This document shows, one piece after another, positions 16,581-25,124 of a DNA stretch of 64,000 bases. The notes below the pieces were generated by a model, which did no database searches, had not been told where the DNA came from, and was given only the letters and a program-made list of their open reading frames with translations. The translations under genes and the position numbers were made by a program. The number at the start of each line of letters is the position of its first letter. The first letter of the stretch is position 1. Origin of the DNA: Bradyrhizobium forestalis (lineage in GTDB: Bacteria > Pseudomonadota > Alphaproteobacteria > Rhizobiales > Xanthobacteraceae); the NCBI RefSeq assembly GCF_002795245.1, contig NZ_PGVG01000030.1:29964-93963 (forward strand). The letters run 5' to 3'.

Positions 16581-17213
16581 ATGGATCTGAGCGGACCGAT
16601 GCGGGCGATTGCGAATATCTGGAGTAATGCACGTTGCTCGCTGCGCGGCTTCGTCGCCGACAAGCGCGCGCTGGCGGCAACCGAATTTGCGGTCATCGTA
16701 CCGTTGATGCTGGTGATGTTCTTCGGCACCGTCGAATTTTCGTCCGCCGTGGCGATCGACCGCAAAGTCACGGTGATCGCACGGACACTGTCCGATTTGA
16801 CGTCACAGTCGACGACGCTCGACGATGCCGGCATGAAGGATGCGTTCACGGCAAGCATCTCGGTCATCATGCCTTACGACGCTACGCTCGTGAAGGGCGC
16901 GATCTCCCAGATCTACATCGATGCCGACAGCATTGCCACGGTCCAGTGGAGCAGGGCCGGCACCATTGCGAGCGGCGCGACGCAAGCCACTCTGGCGACC
17001 TCGACTCGGAAAGCCGGCGACAAGGTCACCGCGATGATTCCCCCGACGCTGCTGATCCCGTCGAGCTATCTCATACTGAGCGAAGCCAACTACACTTACA
17101 CGCCGACCGTCGGCTACGTGTTGAAGTCGAGCATAACGCTGAGCGATCTCTCCTACACGCGGCCGCGCCAGGTCACCTGCGTGCCCTACAACGGCGTACC
17201 GTCGACGTGTTGA
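16581..17213 (+). CDS. TadE/TadG-like pseudopilin
   Basis: A 210-residue protein, MDLSGPMRAIANIWSN onwards, with the same design as its neighbour: basic leader, LAATEFAVIVPLMLVMFF (Glu at the processing position, then a membrane helix), and an extracytoplasmic domain of about 150 residues ending in YNGVPSTC. It lacks the long von Willebrand domain of full TadG, so it is best called TadE/TadF-like. GAGG lies 5 nt upstream of the ATG at 16581; an ATG at 16599 is an alternative. It ends the Tad locus and is followed by a strong terminator. Confidence 0.85.
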   Translation: MDLSGPMRAIANIWSNARCSLRGFVADKRALAATEFAVIVPLMLVMFFGTVEFSSAVAIDRKVTVIARTLSDLTSQSTTLDDAGMKDAFTASISVIMPYDATLVKGAISQIYIDADSIATVQWSRAGTIASGATQATLATSTRKAGDKVTAMIPPTLLIPSSYLILSEANYTYTPTVGYVLKSSITLSDLSYTRPRQVTCVPYNGVPSTC

Positions 17214-17237
17214 GATTTACGAGCCGACCCCGAAATG

Positions 17238-17268
17238 AAAGAGGCCGTGCGTGACGCACGGCCTCTTT
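17238..17268. terminator. bidirectional terminator between the tadG-like gene and cspA
   Basis: A near-perfect inverted repeat of about 15 bp per arm (AAAGAGGCCGTGCGT at 17238-17252) followed by TTTGTTTG on the plus strand and preceded by A residues. It serves the convergent tadG-like (plus) and cspA (minus) genes. Confidence 0.8.
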
Positions 17269-17315
17269 GTTTGCTTTGGCTCGCTTGCGCCGGTCGGGCC
17301 AAGGGCCCGGCGGGC

Positions 17316-17528
17316 TCAGCCCGCAGCGCGGAGGTTGTCCGCCGCCGACTTGCCGGAGCGGCGGTCGGCCACGATCTCGTAGGAGATCTTCTGGCCTTCG
17401 CGCAGCGAGCCGAGACCGGCGCGCTCCACGGCGCTGATGTGAACGAACACGTCCTGTCCGCCGTCGTCGGGCTGGATGAAGCCAAAGCCCTTGGTCGCGT
17501 TAAACCACTTCACGGTTCCCATGCTCAT
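17316..17528 (-). CDS. cspA: CspA-family cold shock protein
   Basis: A 70-residue single cold-shock domain that binds single-stranded RNA and DNA and melts structured mRNA. RNP1 (KGFGFI, residues 13-18) and RNP2 (VFVHI, 27-31) are intact. The start is MSMGTVKWFN; the second ATG at 17522 gives the commonest family start. About 265 nt without a gene lie upstream, room for the long structured leader usual in cold-shock genes. The neighbouring infA and helicase genes share the RNA-handling theme. Confidence 0.95.
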   Translation of the reverse strand: MSMGTVKWFNATKGFGFIQPDDGGQDVFVHISAVERAGLGSLREGQKISYEIVADRRSGKSAADNLRAAG

Positions 17529-17718
17529 GGGGGTAGTCCCTTCTCAGATAACACAGTGTCAGAGCCCGCTCGCGCGGGCAGGTTAGATCGAATTTCTGGA
17601 AGGGTCGTCAGCGTGTCTGACCGGCTGTACCGGTGGATGCTAATGTCGTCCGGCCGAAAATCGATTAATTCATTTTATCGAAAACAGGGGTCCGAAACAA
17701 TCCGGACGCGCACGATTT

Positions 17719-17750
17719 TTTGATCCGCCGTGAATCAACGGCGGATCAAA
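17719..17750 (-). other. 13-bp perfect hairpin downstream of infA
   Basis: Arms TTTGATCCGCCGT and its complement enclose a six-base loop. It lies 44 nt after the infA stop and about 190 nt upstream of cspA. No T-run follows on the minus strand, so it is not a standard terminator. It may protect the infA mRNA 3' end or act in the cspA upstream region. Confidence 0.5.
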
Positions 17751-17793
17751 CTACAGGTCGGAATTTTATCCCGCGTCCCCGCGCAGTGGCCGA

Positions 17794-18081
17794 CTAGCGG
17801 CGGCGGAACTGGCCGCCGCGCTGTCCGGGACGGGGCGGTCCGCCCGCCGCGCTGGGACGTTCGTCCTTGTGGCGGAAAATCAGCCGGCCCTTCTCGAGAT
17901 CATAGGGCGACATCTCCACCGTCACGCGGTCGCCCGCGAGCGTCTTGATGCGGTTCTTCTTCATCTTGCCGGCGGTATAGGCAACGATCTCGTGTCCGGC
18001 GTCGAGCTGCACGCGGTAGCGGGCGTCGGGGAGGATCTCGGTGACCAGTCCTTCGAACTGGATCAGCTCTTCCTTAGCCAT
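17794..18081 (-). CDS. infA: translation initiation factor IF-1, extended form
   Basis: A 95-residue IF-1. The first 72 residues cover the whole S1-like OB fold (MAKEELIQFEGLVTEILPDA to YDLEKGRLIFRHK), which occupies the ribosomal A site during initiation. The last 23 residues (SAAGGPPRPGQRGGQFRRR region) are a Gly/Pro/Arg tail absent from standard 72-residue IF-1. This suggests the second IF-1 paralogue found in several alphaproteobacteria rather than the housekeeping copy. It follows the helicase gene by 23 nt on the same strand, so the two are probably co-transcribed. Confidence 0.92.
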   Translation of the reverse strand: MAKEELIQFEGLVTEILPDARYRVQLDAGHEIVAYTAGKMKKNRIKTLAGDRVTVEMSPYDLEKGRLIFRHKDERPSAAGGPPRPGQRGGQFRRR

Positions 18082-18104
18082 GAATGTCTCCAGGTCGTGG
18101 ACGG

Positions 18105-19646
18105 CTAGTGCGAATAGGGTTTGCGGTTCGGTTGGCTGTTTGGCCGACTCTCGCGGCGCAAAAAGGCAACGCCTTGTATCCCATCAGGCGTCCCGGCGCT
18201 ATGCGCGGAACGCTGTTCCGGACGGTCGACAGGCGATGAATGCATCTTACCACCGGAGCGGCGGCGGCGAGAACCCTTGGAGGCATTCGGGCCGCTGCCG
18301 GGCCGTCCGTCAGCATGCCTTGCCTCGGCGTGCCGACCTTCACCGTGCCTTACGTCGCCTTGCTTCCCGGCACTATGGTGGCGCCCGTCGGCATGCCTTT
18401 CGTCGGCACGCCGCCCGTCACCGTGCCGCGCGCCTTGCGGGCGCTGGCCGGGGCGGCCGCCCGGCCGGCCCTGTCGTGGCTGCGACGGGGCGGGGCCGGC
18501 ATCGCGGCGGCCGGCGTCGGTGCGGTGATCCTCCCGCGGCAGCGCCACGCGGATCAGCCGCTCGATGTCGCGGAGATAGGCGAGTTCCTCGCCGCCCGCG
18601 ACCAGCGAGATCGCAGTGCCGTCGGCGCCGGCGCGCGCGGTGCGGCCGATGCGGTGGACATAGGTCTCGGGCACGTTGGGCAGGTCGAAATTGATGACGT
18701 GGCTGATGCCGTCGACGTCGATGCCGCGGGCGGCGATGTCGGTGGCGACCAGGGTGCGGATCTCGCCCGAGCGGAATTGGGCGAGCGTGCGCTCGCGATG
18801 GTTCTGCGACTTGTTGCCGTGGATGGCGTTGGCGGCGATGCCGGCCTTGGCCAGCGTCTTCACCACCTTGTCCGCGCCATGCTTGGTGCGGGTGAAGACC
18901 AGCGCGCGGTTGATCGGCTCGTCCCTCAGGAGCTTGGTCAGGAAGGCGGGCTTGGCCGAGAAGTCGACCTGGAGGATGCGCTGGTTGATCCGCTCGGCGG
19001 TCGAGGAGACCGGAGTCACTGCAACGCGGGCGGGATCACGCAGCATGGCGTCGGCGAGCTCGGCGATGTCCTTCGGCATGGTGGCCGAGAAGAACAGCGT
19101 CTGCCGCTTAATCGGCAGCTTGGCGACGATTTTGCGGATGTCGTTGATGAAGCCCATGTCGAGCATGCGGTCGGCTTCGTCGAGCACGAGGAACTCGACG
19201 CTGGAAAGCCTCAAGCCGTTGCTCTGCACCAGGTCGAGCAGGCGGCCGGGAGTGGCGACCAGAACGTCGACGCCCTGCATCAGGGCGCGGACCTGGCGGC
19301 CCATCGGCACGCCGCCGATGGCAAGCGTCGAGGACAGGCGGATGTGGCGGCCGTAGGCGTTGAAGCTGTCGAGGATCTGGCCGGACAGCTCGCGGGTGGG
19401 CGAGAGCACCAGGACGCGGGCGGTCTTGGGCTGCGGCTTGATGCGGTTCTCGAGCAGGCGATGCAGGATCGGCAGCGCGAAGGACGCGGTCTTGCCGGTG
19501 CCGGTCTGGGCGATACCGACGACATCGCGGCCGGTCAGCGCCAGCGGGATGGTCTGGGCCTGGATCGGGGTGGGGGTGACGTAGTTCTCTTCATGAAGAG
19601 CGCGCGCGATGGGTTCGGCGAGGCCGAAGTCCTGAAACGAAGTCAA
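18105..19646 (-). CDS. DEAD-box RNA helicase, RhlE-like, with low-complexity tail
   Basis: A 513-residue ATP-dependent RNA helicase. The motifs run in order: Q motif TPTPIQAQTIP, Walker A AQTGTGKT (46-53), PTREL, DEADRMLDMGF, SAT, and motif VI HRIGRTARAG near 335. The catalytic core ends near residue 370. The tail, about 140 residues, is rich in Gly, Arg, His and Asp, with repeated RHADGR / RHGEGR-like units and a basic end (SKGSRRRRSGG), probably an RNA-binding extension. RhlE-type helicases act in ribosome assembly and cold adaptation. It is followed by infA. Confidence 0.93.
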   Translation of the reverse strand: MTSFQDFGLAEPIARALHEENYVTPTPIQAQTIPLALTGRDVVGIAQTGTGKTASFALPILHRLLENRIKPQPKTARVLVLSPTRELSGQILDSFNAYGRHIRLSSTLAIGGVPMGRQVRALMQGVDVLVATPGRLLDLVQSNGLRLSSVEFLVLDEADRMLDMGFINDIRKIVAKLPIKRQTLFFSATMPKDIAELADAMLRDPARVAVTPVSSTAERINQRILQVDFSAKPAFLTKLLRDEPINRALVFTRTKHGADKVVKTLAKAGIAANAIHGNKSQNHRERTLAQFRSGEIRTLVATDIAARGIDVDGISHVINFDLPNVPETYVHRIGRTARAGADGTAISLVAGGEELAYLRDIERLIRVALPREDHRTDAGRRDAGPAPSQPRQGRPGGRPGQRPQGARHGDGRRADERHADGRHHSAGKQGDVRHGEGRHAEARHADGRPGSGPNASKGSRRRRSGGKMHSSPVDRPEQRSAHSAGTPDGIQGVAFLRRESRPNSQPNRKPYSH

Positions 19647-19936
19647 AAGAGGGTTCTTTCCATGTCAAAAGCGGGCGCCCGGCGCATTCAGCGCGGCGCG
19701 CGCAAAAGGGTGTCGAGAAGACACCTGCGTGTTTGGGGTGTCGGATGGCTTGGGAGATATGGGGCAAGCCAGAGGCCCGTAGGGGGCTTAAGAACACGCG
19801 GCTCGCAACGACCCCTCGATTCGCAAGAGGTCTCGACCGCTCATATGGAACATCGAGGGGGCGCTTTCAAGGCAAGTCGGCCCCAAATAGCGGTTGCGGT
19901 GCAGAAATAGTTATGCCGGAAATTTAGACAGAAGTG

Positions 19937-19956
19937 TCATTTTGCTCAAAAAATGA
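19937..19956. promoter_or_regulatory. dyad upstream of the urtA sigma-54 promoter
   Basis: TCATTTT and AAAATGA separated by six bases, centred about 130 nt upstream of the -24 element, a typical enhancer distance. It does not match the NtrC consensus (TGCACY-N5-GGTGCA), so the binding protein is unknown and it could be chance in an AT-rich stretch. Confidence 0.25.
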
Positions 19957-20077
19957 ACTGTCTGCCACATTAGCATACATTTTATTCGCCCAAGTTTTGA
20001 GCAGGTGAGCGGCTGCAAAACTCCGATTTGCGCCAAATTTTCAAATGAAATCAGTTGCTTGTTGTGTGTCCAGTCCA

Positions 20078-20092
20078 TGGCATGGTTCTTGC
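20078..20092 (+). promoter_or_regulatory. sigma-54 (RpoN) promoter of urtA
   Basis: TGGCATGGTTCTTGC matches the -24/-12 consensus TGGCAC-N5-TTGC at all but one position, with the exact 10-nt spacing between GG and GC. It lies 75 nt before the urtA ATG. RpoN promoters need an activator such as NtrC, in keeping with nitrogen-limited expression of urea uptake. Confidence 0.75.
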
Positions 20093-20167
20093 GATTCCGT
20101 TAATCGCAGGCGGCCGTGGGGCCGTTTCGCAGCGTTTTCACGTCTGCGTCAGGGAGATGAGACACTC

Positions 20168-21496
20168 ATGTTTAGCAAATCCACTCACGATATAGCGGCG
20201 TCATTTAGCCGCCGCGGCGTGCTCGCCGCGACCGCCGGACTAGTGCTTGGTCTGGCTTCATTGACTGGCGCGAAGGCCGCGGACGACACCATCAAGGTCG
20301 GCGTGCTGCACTCCCTGTCCGGCACCATGGCGATCAGCGAAACCACGCTGAAGGACACCATCCTCTTCCTGATCGACGAGCAGAACAAGAAGGGCGGCGT
20401 GCTCGGCAAGAAGCTGGAAGCCGTCGTCGTGGACCCCGCGTCGAACTGGCCCTTGTTCGCCGAAAAGGCGCGCGAGCTGATCACCAAGGACAAGGTCTCG
20501 GTCGTGTTCGGCTGCTGGACCTCGGTGTCGCGTAAGTCGGTGCTCCCGGTGTTCAAGGAGCTGAACAACATTTTGTTCTACCCCGTGCAGTACGAGGGCG
20601 AGGAGAGCGAGCGCAACGTGTTCTATACGGGTGCGGCGCCGAACCAGCAGGCGATCCCCGCCGTCGACTATCTGATGAAGGAAGAGAAGGTGAAGCGCTG
20701 GGTGCTCGCAGGCACCGACTACGTCTATCCGCGTACCACCAACAAGATCCTGGAAGCCTATCTGAAGTCCAAGGGTGTCGCCCAGGAAGACATCATGATC
20801 AACTACACGCCGTTCGGTCACTCCGACTGGCAGACGATCGTGGCCGACATCAAGAAGTTCGGCTCGGCCGGCAAGAAGACCGCGGTGGTCTCGACCATCA
20901 ACGGCGATGCCAACGTGCCCTTCTACAAGGAGCTCGGCAACCAGGGCATCAAGGCGAAGGACATCCCGGTCGTGGCGTTCTCGGTCGGTGAGGAAGAGCT
21001 CGCCGGCATCGACACCAAGCCGCTGGTCGGCCATCTCGCCGCCTGGAACTACTTCCAGTCGATCAAGACAAAGGACGGATCGAACGAGAAGTTCATCAAG
21101 GACTGGCAGGCCTACACCAAGAACCCGAAGCGCGTGACCAACGACCCCATGGAAGCGCACGTGATCGGCTTCGCCATGTGGATCAAGGCCGTCGAGAAGG
21201 TGAAGTCGACCGATCCGGACAAGGTGATCGACGCGCTGCCCGGCATCGAGGCGCCGAACCTGACCGGTGGCGTATCGAAGATGCTGCCGAACCACCACAT
21301 CACCAAGCCGGTGTTCATCGGCGAGATCAAGGGCAACGGCCAGTTCGACGTGGTCTGGAAGACTCCCGGCCTCGTCGCGGGCGATGCCTGGTCGAAGGAG
21401 CTCGACGGCTCCAAGGACCTGATCGGCGACTGGGTCGGCAAGAAGTGCGGCAACTTCAACACAAAGACCAACAAGTGCCTCGGTTCGGGCTCCTGA
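20168..21496 (+). CDS. urtA: urea ABC transporter substrate-binding protein UrtA
   Basis: A 442-residue periplasmic urea-binding protein of the branched-chain amino acid/amide receptor family. The N-terminus has a twin-arginine motif (SRRGVLAATAGL, RR at 15-16) and a likely cleavage after AKA at 37, so export may be through Tat. The mature protein begins DDTIKVGVLHSLSGTMAIS, and the UrtA hallmark IRRFLYPVQYEGEE-like segment is present as NNILFYPVQYEGEESE. The ATG at 20168 is chosen because the signal peptide begins there; the longer frame from 20045 covers the promoter. First gene of urtABCDE. Confidence 0.96.
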   Translation: MFSKSTHDIAASFSRRGVLAATAGLVLGLASLTGAKAADDTIKVGVLHSLSGTMAISETTLKDTILFLIDEQNKKGGVLGKKLEAVVVDPASNWPLFAEKARELITKDKVSVVFGCWTSVSRKSVLPVFKELNNILFYPVQYEGEESERNVFYTGAAPNQQAIPAVDYLMKEEKVKRWVLAGTDYVYPRTTNKILEAYLKSKGVAQEDIMINYTPFGHSDWQTIVADIKKFGSAGKKTAVVSTINGDANVPFYKELGNQGIKAKDIPVVAFSVGEEELAGIDTKPLVGHLAAWNYFQSIKTKDGSNEKFIKDWQAYTKNPKRVTNDPMEAHVIGFAMWIKAVEKVKSTDPDKVIDALPGIEAPNLTGGVSKMLPNHHITKPVFIGEIKGNGQFDVVWKTPGLVAGDAWSKELDGSKDLIGDWVGKKCGNFNTKTNKCLGSGS

Positions 21497-21524
21497 TCCG
21501 GATCTGACGTTCCATCGCACGACC

Positions 21525-21554
21525 GGAGAGGGCGGCGATCCCGCCGCCTTCTCC
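21525..21554 (+). other. stable hairpin between urtA and urtB
   Basis: A 13-bp stem (one G-T pair) with an ATCC loop, 28 nt after the urtA stop and 26 nt before urtB. It has no T-run. Such hairpins after binding-protein genes often stabilise the upstream message or partly terminate, giving excess binding protein over permease. Confidence 0.55.
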
Positions 21555-21580
21555 ACTCATTTCTGCCGGGGTCTTTCACA

Positions 21581-23188
21581 GTGCCAGCCCATTTGTCCGC
21601 ACGTCTCTGCTCGCTTGCGCTCTCGCTGTTTCTGATCGCGTTCGCGCTGCCGGCCTTTGCCGGTCCGTTCGAGGATGCGGTCGCCAAGTTCGCCAATGAC
21701 GATTTTTCCGACACGGAAGAGGCGATCGGCGTGGTCGCGGGCAGCGGCAACAAGCTGGCGTTCCCCATCATCAGCGCGCTTCAGGACAGCCGCCTCATGG
21801 CCGATCCTGACAGCAAGAAGGTTTACGTCACCGGCGCCGACGGCAAGTCGATCGACGCTGCGACCGGCGAGGCCGTCGCCAGCGTTCCCGACAGTGCGAG
21901 CGCGGTTCGCCTCAACAACCGCCTGCGTCGCAGCGTCGATGCCGCGCTCGGCAGCCTGACGCTCCAATCGCCCGATCTGTCGACGCGCCTGCAGGCCGCG
22001 CAGTCGGTCTTCAAGTCGCACGAGGAGACCGCACTCGAGGCGGTCGATGCCGCGCTCGCCAAGGAAACCAACCGATCCGTCAAGACCGCGCTCGGTGAGG
22101 CCCGCGCCGCGATCCTGCTGTTCAAGTCGGACGCCACCGAGGTCGAGAAGCTCGAGGCCGTCGCCACCCTCAAGGCTCGCGGTGACCAGGAGGCGCTGGC
22201 GCTGCTCACCGGCATGGGCGATCAGCCGACCTCGGTGACCAAGGCCGCCGCGAGCGCGATCGGCTCGATCCAGAACTCGCTCGCGATCTGGTCCATGGTG
22301 CAGAACGCCTGGTACGGCCTCTCGCTTGGCTCTGTGCTGCTGCTCGCCGCGATCGGGCTCGCCATCACCTTCGGCGTGATGGGCGTCATCAACATGGCCC
22401 ATGGCGAGATGGTGATGTTAGGGGCCTACACCACCTTTGTGGTGCAGGAGGTGATCCGCACCCGTTATCCCGGCCTGTTCGACTATTCGCTGCTGATCGC
22501 GGTGCCGCTCGCCTTCCTCGTCGCCGGCGCCATCGGCGTGCTGATCGAGCGCAGCATCATCCGCTTCCTCTACGGCCGTCCGCTGGAGACGCTGCTGGCG
22601 ACCTGGGGCCTGTCGCTGGTGCTGCAGCAGGCCGTGCGCACCATGTTCGGCCCGACCAATCGCGAGGTCGGTAATCCCTCCTGGATGAGCGGTGCGTTCG
22701 AGCTCGGTCAGATCACCATCACCTATAACCGGCTCTGGATCCTTCTCTTCACGCTCGCGGTGTTCGCGATCCTGCTCGCGATGCTGCGCTACACCGCGCT
22801 CGGCCTCGAGATGCGCGCCGTGACGCAGAACCGCCGCATGGCGGCCTCGATGGGCATCGCCACCTCGCGCGTCGACGCGCTCACCTTCGGCCTCGGCTCG
22901 GGCATTGCCGGTATCGCCGGCGTGGCGCTGTCGCAGATCGACAATGTCAGCCCCAATCTCGGCCAGAGCTACATCATCGACAGCTTCATGGTCGTGGTGT
23001 TCGGCGGGGTCGGCAATCTCTGGGGCACGCTGGTCGGCGCCTTCACGCTCGGCATCGCCAACAAGTTCCTGGAGCCGGTCGCCGGCGCCGTGCTCGGCAA
23101 GATCGCGATCCTGGTTCTCATCATCCTGTTCATTCAAAAGCGCCCGCGCGGCCTGTTCGCGCTCAAGGGCCGTGCGGTGGAAGCATGA
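21581..23188 (+). CDS. urtB: urea ABC transporter permease UrtB
   Basis: A 535-residue permease of the LivH type. A signal-like segment (about 5-25) and a periplasmic region of some 210 residues (helical repeats, e.g. TALEAVDAALAKETNRS) precede the membrane domain (about 240-530), with GVINMAHGEMVMLGAY and VVVFGGVGNLWGT. The long N-terminal extension is usual in proteobacterial UrtB. The start is GTG. It pairs with UrtC to form the channel. Confidence 0.95.
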   Translation: MPAHLSARLCSLALSLFLIAFALPAFAGPFEDAVAKFANDDFSDTEEAIGVVAGSGNKLAFPIISALQDSRLMADPDSKKVYVTGADGKSIDAATGEAVASVPDSASAVRLNNRLRRSVDAALGSLTLQSPDLSTRLQAAQSVFKSHEETALEAVDAALAKETNRSVKTALGEARAAILLFKSDATEVEKLEAVATLKARGDQEALALLTGMGDQPTSVTKAAASAIGSIQNSLAIWSMVQNAWYGLSLGSVLLLAAIGLAITFGVMGVINMAHGEMVMLGAYTTFVVQEVIRTRYPGLFDYSLLIAVPLAFLVAGAIGVLIERSIIRFLYGRPLETLLATWGLSLVLQQAVRTMFGPTNREVGNPSWMSGAFELGQITITYNRLWILLFTLAVFAILLAMLRYTALGLEMRAVTQNRRMAASMGIATSRVDALTFGLGSGIAGIAGVALSQIDNVSPNLGQSYIIDSFMVVVFGGVGNLWGTLVGAFTLGIANKFLEPVAGAVLGKIAILVLIILFIQKRPRGLFALKGRAVEA

Positions 23189-24363
23189 CCCCTCACATGC
23201 TGACGCGATCGCTTGACCGCAGCGCGACGATCTTCCTCGCGATCGTGGCGGCCTGCGGCATCCTCATCCCGCTCTCCAACCTGCTGCTGCCCGCGAACTC
23301 GTTCCTGCAGGTGCCGACCTATCTCGTCGCGCTCTGGGGCAAGTATGTCTGCTACGCGATCCTGGCGCTTTCGATCGACCTGATCTGGGGCTATTGCGGC
23401 ATTCTCTCGCTCGGCCATGGCGCGTTCTTCGCGCTCGGCGGCTACGCCATGGGCATGTACCTGATGCGCCAGATCGGCACCCGCGGCGTCTACGGCAACC
23501 CGATCCTGCCCGACTTCATGGTGTTCCTGAACTGGCAGAAGCTGCCCTGGTACTGGTACGGCTTCGACATGTTCTGGTTCGCGGCGCTGATGGTGCTGGT
23601 CGTGCCCGGCCTGCTCGCCTTCTGCTTCGGCTGGCTCGCCTTCCGCTCCCGCGTCACCGGCGTGTATCTGTCGATCATCACGCAGGCGATGACCTACGCG
23701 CTGCTGCTCGCCTTCTTCCGCAACGATTTCGGCTTCGGCGGCAATAACGGTCTGACCGACTTCAAGGACATTCTGGGCTTCAACGTGCAGGCGGAGGGGA
23801 CGCGTGCCGCGCTATTCGCGCTGAGTTGCCTGGCGCTGATCGTCGGTTTCCTGATCTGCCGCGCCATCGTCTCGTCCAAGCTCGGCAAGGTGCTGATCGC
23901 GGTGCGCGACGCGGAATCGCGCACGCGCTTCCTCGGCTATCGCGTCGAATCCTACAAGCTGTTCGTGTTCACGGTGTCGGCTTGCATGGCCGGCGTTGCC
24001 GGTGCGCTCTATGTGCCGCAGGTCGGCATCATCAATCCATCCGAATTCGCGCCGGGCAATTCGATCGAGGCGGTGATCTGGGTCGCGGTCGGCGGCCGCG
24101 GCACGCTGGTCGGCGCCGCGCTCGGCGCCGTCGTCGTCAACTACGCGAAAACGTTCTTCACATCGGGCGTGCTGGCGCCGTACTGGCTGTTCATGCTGGG
24201 TGCATTGTTCATCCTGGTGACGCTGCTGCTGCCCAAGGGCATCGTCGGCACCTTCAACGCCTGGTGGGATCAGTCGAAGGAAAAGCGCACTGCCGCGGCC
24301 ATTGCGAGCGCGGCGGCCGAAGACGGCGTCACCGAACCCAAGATGGCGGAGGAGCGGTCATGA
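23185..24363 (+). CDS. urtC: urea ABC transporter permease UrtC
   Basis: A 392-residue LivM-type permease with about ten membrane segments. Conserved elements include YCGILSLGHGAFFALGGYAMG (residues about 71-91) and EAVIWVAVGGRGTLVGA. The start overlaps the urtB stop by 4 nt (ATGA). The C-terminal 25 residues are Ala/Glu-rich and cytoplasmic. Forms the urea channel with UrtB. Confidence 0.95.
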   Translation: MTPHMLTRSLDRSATIFLAIVAACGILIPLSNLLLPANSFLQVPTYLVALWGKYVCYAILALSIDLIWGYCGILSLGHGAFFALGGYAMGMYLMRQIGTRGVYGNPILPDFMVFLNWQKLPWYWYGFDMFWFAALMVLVVPGLLAFCFGWLAFRSRVTGVYLSIITQAMTYALLLAFFRNDFGFGGNNGLTDFKDILGFNVQAEGTRAALFALSCLALIVGFLICRAIVSSKLGKVLIAVRDAESRTRFLGYRVESYKLFVFTVSACMAGVAGALYVPQVGIINPSEFAPGNSIEAVIWVAVGGRGTLVGAALGAVVVNYAKTFFTSGVLAPYWLFMLGALFILVTLLLPKGIVGTFNAWWDQSKEKRTAAAIASAAAEDGVTEPKMAEERS

Positions 24364-25121
24364 ACGTCATGGACACCCGCGCAACCTCGGCGATGCTCTA
24401 CCTCGATGGCGTGCACGTCTCGTTCGACGGCTTCCACGCCATCAACAATCTGTCGCTGACACTCGAGCCCGGCGAGATGCGCGCCATCATCGGCCCGAAC
24501 GGCGCCGGCAAGACCACGATGATGGACATCATCACCGGCAAGACCAAGCCCGACGAGGGCACCGTGCTGTTCGACGGCGTCACCGACCTGACGCGGCTCG
24601 ACGAGACCCGCATCGCCGAGCTCGGCATCGGCCGCAAGTTCCAGAAGCCGACCGTGTTCGAGAGCCAGACCGTGCAGGACAACCTGCTGCTCGCGCTCAA
24701 TGTCGACCACTCGGTTCGCGGCACGTTGTTCTGGCGCGGCAGCAAGGCTGAGTCCGAGCGCATCGACAAGGTGCTGGAGACGATCCGCCTCACCGACGCA
24801 CGTAACCGCCTTGCCGGCAGCCTCAGTCATGGCCAGAAGCAGTGGCTCGAGATCGGCATGCTGCTGGCGCAGGACCCGAAACTGCTGCTGGTCGACGAGC
24901 CTGTTGCCGGCATGACCGACGTCGAGACGCATCTCACGGCCGAGCTCTTGAAGGAGATCAACAAGACCCATACCGTGATGGTGGTCGAGCACGACATGAC
25001 GTTCGTGCGCGAGCTCGGCGTCAAGGTCACCTGCCTGCACGAAGGCACGGTGCTCGCCGAAGGCACCATCGACCAGGTCTCGTCCAACGAGCGGGTCATC
25101 GAAGTCTATCTGGGACGCTGA
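24360..25121 (+). CDS. urtD: urea ABC transporter ATPase UrtD
   Basis: A 253-residue LivG-type ATPase. Walker A is GPNGAGKTT near residues 44-52, the signature is LSHGQKQWLEIGMLL near 154, Walker B is KLLLVDEPVAGM and the switch His is in VVEHDMTFV. HGQ in place of SGGQ is normal for UrtD. The ATG at 24360 overlaps the urtC stop (ATGA). It couples ATP hydrolysis to urea import with UrtE. Confidence 0.95.
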   Translation: MNVMDTRATSAMLYLDGVHVSFDGFHAINNLSLTLEPGEMRAIIGPNGAGKTTMMDIITGKTKPDEGTVLFDGVTDLTRLDETRIAELGIGRKFQKPTVFESQTVQDNLLLALNVDHSVRGTLFWRGSKAESERIDKVLETIRLTDARNRLAGSLSHGQKQWLEIGMLLAQDPKLLLVDEPVAGMTDVETHLTAELLKEINKTHTVMVVEHDMTFVRELGVKVTCLHEGTVLAEGTIDQVSSNERVIEVYLGR

Positions 25122-25124
25122 GCG

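Larger units (their letters stand above)
19647..20167. other. intergenic region between the helicase gene and urtA
   Basis: About 520 nt with no credible gene. The right half (19,920-20,100) is much more AT-rich than its surroundings. It holds a TCATTTT-N6-AAAATGA dyad (19937-19956) and a sigma-54 promoter match (20078-20092). The left half carries the helicase promoter on the minus strand, which I cannot pinpoint. Confidence 0.6.

Noticed and set aside
18110..18480. Short repeated DNA units that look like an array
   Set aside because: They encode the low-complexity tail of the DEAD-box helicase, with no fixed repeat length.
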